A DNA stretch of 20,675 nt from Amycolatopsis jejuensis (GTDB lineage Bacteria; Actinomycetota; Actinomycetes; Mycobacteriales; Pseudonocardiaceae), in assembly GCF_000717335.1 (NCBI RefSeq), contig NZ_JNYZ01000061.1, positions 1-20,675 on the forward strand. Direction: 5' to 3'. Shown here in pieces: positions 16,821-20,675 of this stretch. The notes beneath the pieces are model-generated. The model searched no databases and had not been told where the DNA came from. It was given only the letters and a program-made list of their open reading frames with translations. Position 1 is the stretch's first letter; every line of letters begins with the position of its first letter. A program made the position numbers and the translations under genes.

Positions 16821-17120
16821 TGGCTCGCGGTTGTGGGTTGTGGTTGCGGTCCGCCTGGCTCGCGGTTGTGGTTTCGGCCGGGCAGGTTCGCGTTTCTGGT
16901 TTCGTCCCGGTTGCCCGGTTGCCCGGTTGACTCGCTCTTCTGGTTCCCGTCCGCCTGACTTGCGGCTGTGGTTTCGGCCCGGCTGGTTCGCATTTCGGGT
17001 TTCGGCCCCGCGTGATTCGCGTTTTGTGGCTTCGGCCCGGCTCCCGCGTGACTCGCGCTTCTGGTTTCGGTGCAGTTGCCCTCCTGGCTCGCGCCTGCGG
17101 TTTCAGCCCGGATGCCCGCC
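16821..17120. repeat. Degenerate ~29-40 bp tandem repeat array
   Basis: About nine imperfect units follow one another. Each starts near TGGCTCGCG or TGACTCGCG, continues with TTCTGGTTTCGG and ends with CCCGGC or CCGCC. Unit length varies from about 28 to 40 bases, so the array is not phased for one protein frame. The G/T-rich strand is the + strand. Translation gives repetitive SRFWFRPGCPP-like (+) or GPKPQNAN-like (-) strings, which I take as secondary to the DNA repeat. Confidence 0.7.
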
Positions 17121-17158
17121 CGGCCGCCCAGGGGTCGTTTCAGTGCGGCGAAGTCATG

Positions 17159-17202
17159 CACCTGCCGATGCCCGAGCTTCCCTCATCCTCATCCGGCAGG
17201 TG
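17159..17202. repeat. Inverted repeat with hairpin potential
   Basis: CACCTGCCGATG and CATCCGGCAGGTG pair over 12 bp with a single bulged C, enclosing a 19-base loop. It lies just past the degenerate repeat array and about 470 bases before the exporter gene start. It could terminate transcription or bind a dimeric protein. No U-tract is present. Confidence 0.5.
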
Positions 17203-17493
17203 GGCACCATGGCTGAGCGGCTCGAGAACGGCACTCCGGCCCACCATCTGACCGGCGTGGCAGCGCGGTAAAGCGGACATCGCGCCCCCGTAGTCGGCGC
17301 GGCTCGGTGTGCGCTGCGCCACTGGTCGCCACCTGGCGCCAGCCATCCGGCGGGGGTGGACCGGCCGGTCGGCGGGGCGTGGTCGTCCGGTTAACGGATG
17401 GCCCGGGTGTCGCTGGGCGGTTACTGTGCAGAGTATGACCTACCATCGCGCTTCGGAACGGACTGAATAGACGGCGCATCCGTCACCGATGAG

Positions 17494-17667
17494 GTGAAAA
17501 CCGGTTGCGCGCCGGGTTTTTTGACGTGCGCGCCGGGTTTTTTGGTGGGCAAGCTGCGGAAGTGCTCCTCCTGGACGGGAGTCCGAGCATTTCGCGTGCG
17601 GAAATCGGATCGGGATGTGCTGCGCGGTCGCGCGGGAACATTCTGCCGCAGTACGGAAAGGGAATGA
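17494..17667 (+). CDS. Possible 57-residue upstream reading frame in the exporter leader
   Basis: A GTG at 17494 opens a 57-codon frame ending in TGA 3 bases before the exporter ATG. Its start carries an exact in-frame heptad duplication, CAPGFLT-CAPGFLV, followed by a basic region. The ribosome site is poor (GATGAG directly before the start). The duplicated codons include TTT TTG, atypical for this genome, since they come from the terminator-like T runs. It could be a regulatory leader peptide, or merely an accident of the repeated DNA. I rate it unproven. Confidence 0.22.
   Translation: MKTGCAPGFLTCAPGFLVGKLRKCSSWTGVRAFRVRKSDRDVLRGRAGTFCRSTERE
17497..17522 (+). terminator. Intrinsic terminator in the exporter leader
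   Basis: AAAACCGG pairs with CCGG(G)TTTT around the loop TTGCGCG, with one bulged G, and ends in six T. This is the best rho-independent terminator shape in the window. It sits about 150 bases before the exporter gene and on the same strand, so it may end an incoming transcript or act as an attenuator. Confidence 0.6.
17506..17544 (+). repeat. Direct repeat of an 18-nt terminator-like element
   Basis: TGCGCGCCGGGTTTTTTG occurs exactly twice, at 17506-17523 and 17527-17544, a 21-base period. Both copies end in six T. The single upstream AAAACCGG can pair with either copy but not both at once. Confidence 0.9.
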
Positions 17668-17670
17668 GGA

Positions 17671-19509
17671 ATGTCCCTCGGGGACTCCTTCTGGGGCGAT
17701 GTCCGGGGCGTGGAATTCGCCGGAACACCGGCCGAGCCGGTGAAGGTCGACGGTAAGCGGATCTGGCGGCTTTTCGCTCCTTACAAGTGGTGGCTGGGCG
17801 GCGTACTGGCGCTGATCATGCTCACGTCGGTGGTCGGGATGATGATCCCGTTCGTCATCAAAGCGATCGTCGACATCGCGTTGCCGGGCAAGGACATGCG
17901 GCTGTTGCTGCTCCTGGTCGGCGCCTTCGTCGCGATTGCCGCGGTCGAGGCGCTGATCAGCGTGGTGCAGATCCTGATCATGTCGCGGGTCGGTCAGGCC
18001 GTGATCCACGACCTGCGGGTGAAGGTGTATTCGCACCTGCAGCGAATGTCGCTGAAGTTCTTCACGTCGACGCGTAACGGCGAGGTCCAGTCGCGGATTT
18101 CGCAGGACATCGGCGGAATGCAGTCGTTCGTGACGAATACTGCGGTGGAAGTGACTCGAAATGTCACCATCGTGGCCGTCGCGATTATTTCCATGCTGGT
18201 ACTGGACTGGCGGCTCGCGCTGTTTTCGTTCATCGGCCTGCCGTTGTCGATCTGGATCAACGGCCGGATCGGCGAAATGCGGGAACGCGTCACCACGCGG
18301 CAGCAGGAACGGCTCGCGGACATGTCGTCGCTGGTGCAGGAATCGCTGTCGGTGTCCGGCATGGTGCTGAGCAAGACCACCGGCCGCGCGCGGCGGATGG
18401 TCGCGCTGTTCACGCGCACGTCGCGCGACGTCGCCGACCTCGAGGTCCGGTCGCACACCGCGGGGCAGTGGGAGTACTCGATCGTGACGCTGCTGGTGTC
18501 CGCGATCCCGGCGCTCACCTACCTGCTCGGCGGGTACCTGATGGGGATCACGCCGACGATGACCATCGGCACGATCGTGGCCATGATCGCGCTGCAGGAA
18601 ACGCTGGTGTGGCCGTTGGAAAGCCTGTTGCACACCGCAGTCGAGTTCCGGACGATGAAGGCGCTTTTCGCGCGTGTTTTCGATTACCAGGACCGGAAGG
18701 TCGACATCGTCGAGGCGGCGGACCCCGTGAAGGCCGCGCCGGAGAACGTCCGCGGCGAGGTCCGGTTCGACCGCGTGTCGTTCCGGCACGAGGACGCACC
18801 CGAACCGACGCTGCGTGAGGTCGACCTGGTGGTCCCGCGGGGCGCGAAAGTGGCGGTCGTCGGGGAAAGCGGGTCGGGGAAAACGACGCTCGGGTACCTG
18901 CTCGCGCGACTGTACGACGTGGACTCCGGCTCGATCACCATCGACGGCGTCGACGTGCGGGAGTACGATTTCGAGTCGCTGGCGGGAATTCTCGGCGTGG
19001 TGTCCCAGGAACCGTACCTGCTGCATGCCTCGGTGGCGGAGAACCTGCGGTTCGCCAAGGAGGACGCGACCGACGAGGAACTCGTGGCCGCGGCCAAAAC
19101 CGCGCGCATCCACGACGTGATCGAACGGCAGCCGGAGGGGTACGAAACGGTGGTCGGAGAACGAGGTTTCCGTTTCTCCGGCGGGGAAAAGCAGCGCATC
19201 GCGCTGGCTCGGACGATCCTGCGCAACCCACCGGTCCTGCTCCTCGACGAGGCGACGAGCGCACTGGACACCCGCACCGAACGCGAAATCTCGGCGGCAC
19301 TGGACGAGATCATGGCAGGCCGCACGGTGATCACGATCGCGCACCGCCTGTCGACCGTCCGGCACGCCGACGAGATCGTGCTGCTGGACAAGGGAGAAGT
19401 AGCAGAACGAGGCACGCACGAGGAACTCCTCGCCGCGGACGGCCGGTACGCCGACCTGGTCCGCGGCCGGGAGGAAGCCGCCGGATCGACCGATCGGGTT
19501 TCGTGGTGA
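17671..19509 (+). CDS. ABC exporter half-transporter (fused membrane and ATPase domains)
   Basis: A 612-residue MsbA/MDR-type half-transporter that should work as a dimer to export a lipid, peptide or drug. ATG 17671 follows GGAAAGGGA and GAGGA. Residues ~35-320 hold six membrane helices, starting with WWLGGVLALIMLTSVVGMMI. The ATPase domain has Walker A GESGSGKTT (398-406), Q-loop in VVSQEPYLL, signature FSGGEKQR (from 502), Walker B VLLLDEATSALD (~522-533) and switch His in TIAHRLSTVRHAD. All are intact. FSGGEKQR, instead of LSGGQ, is common among actinobacterial exporters. It stands alone between two long repeat-rich intergenic stretches and has an unusual structured leader. No neighbour hints at its substrate. 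Confidence 0.93.
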   Translation: MSLGDSFWGDVRGVEFAGTPAEPVKVDGKRIWRLFAPYKWWLGGVLALIMLTSVVGMMIPFVIKAIVDIALPGKDMRLLLLLVGAFVAIAAVEALISVVQILIMSRVGQAVIHDLRVKVYSHLQRMSLKFFTSTRNGEVQSRISQDIGGMQSFVTNTAVEVTRNVTIVAVAIISMLVLDWRLALFSFIGLPLSIWINGRIGEMRERVTTRQQERLADMSSLVQESLSVSGMVLSKTTGRARRMVALFTRTSRDVADLEVRSHTAGQWEYSIVTLLVSAIPALTYLLGGYLMGITPTMTIGTIVAMIALQETLVWPLESLLHTAVEFRTMKALFARVFDYQDRKVDIVEAADPVKAAPENVRGEVRFDRVSFRHEDAPEPTLREVDLVVPRGAKVAVVGESGSGKTTLGYLLARLYDVDSGSITIDGVDVREYDFESLAGILGVVSQEPYLLHASVAENLRFAKEDATDEELVAAAKTARIHDVIERQPEGYETVVGERGFRFSGGEKQRIALARTILRNPPVLLLDEATSALDTRTEREISAALDEIMAGRTVITIAHRLSTVRHADEIVLLDKGEVAERGTHEELLAADGRYADLVRGREEAAGSTDRVSW

Positions 19510-19518
19510 TCGGGGTGG

Positions 19519-19559
19519 CCCGGGATGGATCGACCCCTTGGTGGGTGGTCCTTCCCGGG
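19519..19559 (+). terminator. Hairpin after the exporter gene
   Basis: CCCGGGA...TCCCGGG forms a 7-bp outer stem. It continues inward with GGA/TCC after one T-T mismatch, and the inner CCCC and GGG can pair too. It starts 9 bases after the exporter stop codon. No U-tract follows. Position and strength suggest transcription termination. Confidence 0.5.
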
Positions 19560-19810
19560 CTGCCGTACCTTGCGGGCCGGTGATCTTGGCTGGAGTCCCG
19601 CGGCTTGCCGGGGGCGCTCTGCTCTGCCGGTATTGGCGCGTGGCGGGCTCCGTGCCCTGGTTGGGGGAAGGGGCGCGGCGCCCGTCTGGTCTGAGGAGCA
19701 TGTGTCGACCTTCCGGTTGGTGAGGCGGGATGGCTGAGTTCGGCTGTACGAACGAGCAGCCGGGGTTCGACCTGCTGGGGAGCAGCTCCGCCCCGTCGGC
19801 AGGCGGGCGC

Positions 19811-19869
19811 GGACCGGCGGCTGTTCCGTGGACCGTCGGCTGATCCTGCGGACCCGCGGCTGGTTCTGC
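19811..19869. repeat. Three tandem ~20-bp repeats
   Basis: Units begin GGACC, continue with CGGCTG and end in TCCTGC or similar (19811-19829, 19830-19849, 19850-19869). They differ at a few positions. There is no gene context. Confidence 0.75.
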
Positions 19870-20462
19870 CGGGAGGTGCCGCGCGCTCGCGTGCGTGCAT
19901 GCGTCAGAAGCTGGCCTGCCCGCCGGCGGTTGGGTTCCGCGAGCCGGTGTGTGGGTGCCCTTGGTCGTTGACGCCCTGATGGGCAGGGCAGGGGTGCGCG
20001 GCAGCGTTGCGTGTGTTGCGCGCTGGGGAGCTCATGGTTCGCCGCTCGGGTTCCGTTGGGGTGCCACGCTTTCGTGTCAGGGTTTGGTGGGAGGCGGGCA
20101 GGACGCGATGGATTCATTGCGCTCTTGGCCAGGGGTGACTCCTATTTGGGGTGTTCGGCGCAGGCGGGCGCTATTTGCCCGCCGCCTTGGCCGAGGCGAT
20201 CTACCGGGACTCGTGTCGGGGTGGTGATTGGTGTTCGTGCGGTGGGGGTGGTTGACCGTGACGCCAACGTCCAGGCCGGTGCTTGAATCGGGATCGGGAG
20301 TGGCGGCGGTGTTGGGCTTGGGGTGATTCCCGGCTCGCTGTGGGTGCCGGGTTGGGTGTCCTTGCCGGGCTAAGTGTGCTTGCCAGGCTGGGTAAAGGCG
20401 GCGGGCTGGGTGTCCCCCTGGCGGTCAAGGCGGCTGAGGGCACCGCGGTGGAACTCGTGGAC

Positions 20463-20534
20463 GGCGGGCTGGGTGTGGATGTCGGGCTGGGTGTGGATGT
20501 CGGGCTGGGTGTGGGCGGCGGGCTGGGTGTGGGT
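20463..20534. repeat. Four tandem 18-bp repeats
   Basis: Four head-to-tail copies of an 18-base unit (consensus GTCGGGCTGGGTGTGGAT) with up to four changes per copy. The length is a multiple of three, so each strand keeps one open frame: GLGVDV on + and TPSPTS on -. Related GGCTGGGTGT words recur upstream at about 20352-20415, suggesting an older, more degenerate array. Confidence 0.85.
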
Positions 20535-20675
20535 GCCGACATTGGCTTCGCCGCCCGGGCTGGGGTTGGTGTCGATGTGGGTTGCGGGGTGGGTGGTGGG
20601 TTGGGTACGGGTGGTGGGTTGTGGGCGGTGTTGCGGAGGGGTTTTTGTTCGGGGTCGAGGATTGTGGGTGGGATC

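Larger units (their letters stand above)
16747..17493. other. Long intergenic stretch with no convincing gene
   Basis: Open frames exist here on both strands, but they are low-complexity products of the repeat array at 16821-17120 and lack ribosome sites. Around 17210 a 20-codon frame (MAERLENGTPAHHLTGVAAR) ends quickly and I do not recognise it. Near 17434-17446, TATGAC and TACCAT are the best -10-like words for a transcript running into the exporter gene, without a matching -35. Confidence 0.5.
19560..20675. other. Repeat-rich intergenic stretch with no supported gene
   Basis: Several short frames are open on each strand, but their third codon positions are only moderately G/C. They also lack ribosome sites and recognisable motifs, in contrast to the real genes nearby. 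The + strand is rich in G and T, especially after about 20220. One + frame is open from 20262 to the window end. From a GTG at 20340 it would encode a Gly/Leu/Val repeat protein (GLGVDVGLGVDVG-like), but it follows directly from the 18-bp repeat. A small hairpin lies at 20163-20183 (GGCGGGC/GCCCGCC, 7-base loop). Confidence 0.5.

Noticed and set aside
16821..17120. CRISPR array
   Set aside because: Units are degenerate and variable, with no conserved repeat alternating with unique spacers, and no cas gene is nearby.
16715..17161. A 148-codon minus frame with GPKPQNAN-like repeats
   Set aside because: It is produced by the degenerate DNA array, whose unit length is not a multiple of three, and it overlaps the end of the repair gene. 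No ribosome site or signal peptide was seen.
16831..17271. A 146-codon plus frame with SRFWFRPGCPP-like repeats ending in MAERLENGTPAHHLTG
   Set aside because: Same repeat origin. The short final part looked faintly protein-like but stops after 20 codons and matches no family I know.
17440..19701. A 753-codon minus-strand frame opposite the ABC exporter
   Set aside because: The exporter has every expected motif on the + strand. The antisense product is His/Arg/Asp-rich without motifs and runs through the structured leader.
19895..20286. Two overlapping plus frames of 91 and 110 codons after the exporter
   Set aside because: Third codon positions are far less G/C-rich than in the real genes, there are no ribosome sites, and composition is simple.
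1..20675. Transposase genes, insertion-sequence ends, tRNA or rRNA genes
   Set aside because: No transposase or integrase motifs, no terminal inverted repeats with target duplication, and no tRNA cloverleaf or rRNA sequence were recognised by eye on either strand.

Overview
This is a high-GC actinobacterial chromosome segment. GTG starts are frequent, purine-rich ribosome sites are well spaced, and codon third positions are strongly G/C. Gene content and style (eukaryote-like Ser/Thr kinase with WD40 repeats, TetR regulators, polyamine-type ABC operon, and a recurring CCACAGTGGA/CCACTGTGGA word) suggest Pseudonocardiaceae, perhaps Amycolatopsis. That placement is an inference; no rRNA or other marker gene is present. 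All supported genes lie on the + strand.

Region 1 (171-6406) holds two large paralogous genes in tandem. Both have the same order: kinase-type domain, short TPR-like helical hairpin, seven WD40 blades, helical linker, seven more WD40 blades. In the second protein the kinase domain keeps all core catalytic motifs. In the first it is reduced to a pseudokinase: no glycine loop, no Lys, YGR in place of the HRD-type motif, DFR in place of DFG. A threefold 19-bp repeat containing the stop codon of the first gene lies between them.

Region 2 (6420-15789) reads as a regulated amine-catabolism locus. A TetR regulator sits behind a perfect palindrome. A second perfect palindrome precedes an apparent operon: aldehyde dehydrogenase, class III aminotransferase, lipoprotein solute-binding protein, two permeases and an ATPase of the spermidine/putrescine type, an amidohydrolase-3 (YtcJ-like) enzyme, and a small flavin reductase-like protein. 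Most junctions overlap by 4-11 bp, so translation is probably coupled. The likely logic is import of a polyamine or related amine, transamination to an aldehyde, and oxidation to an acid. The amidohydrolase may release the amine from an N-acyl form, and the role of the flavin protein is open.

Region 3 (15790-17670) contains a possible eroded minus-strand coding remnant, a strong hairpin, an AlkD-like DNA alkylation repair gene, and then about 0.9 kb without a convincing gene. That gap holds a degenerate tandem array, a long inverted repeat, and a structured leader with a duplicated 18-nt terminator-like element.

Region 4 (17671-20675) contains one full-length ABC exporter half-transporter. 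It is followed by more than 1.1 kb of G/T-rich DNA with short tandem repeats and no gene I can support. Long antisense open frames across the window are byproducts of high GC.
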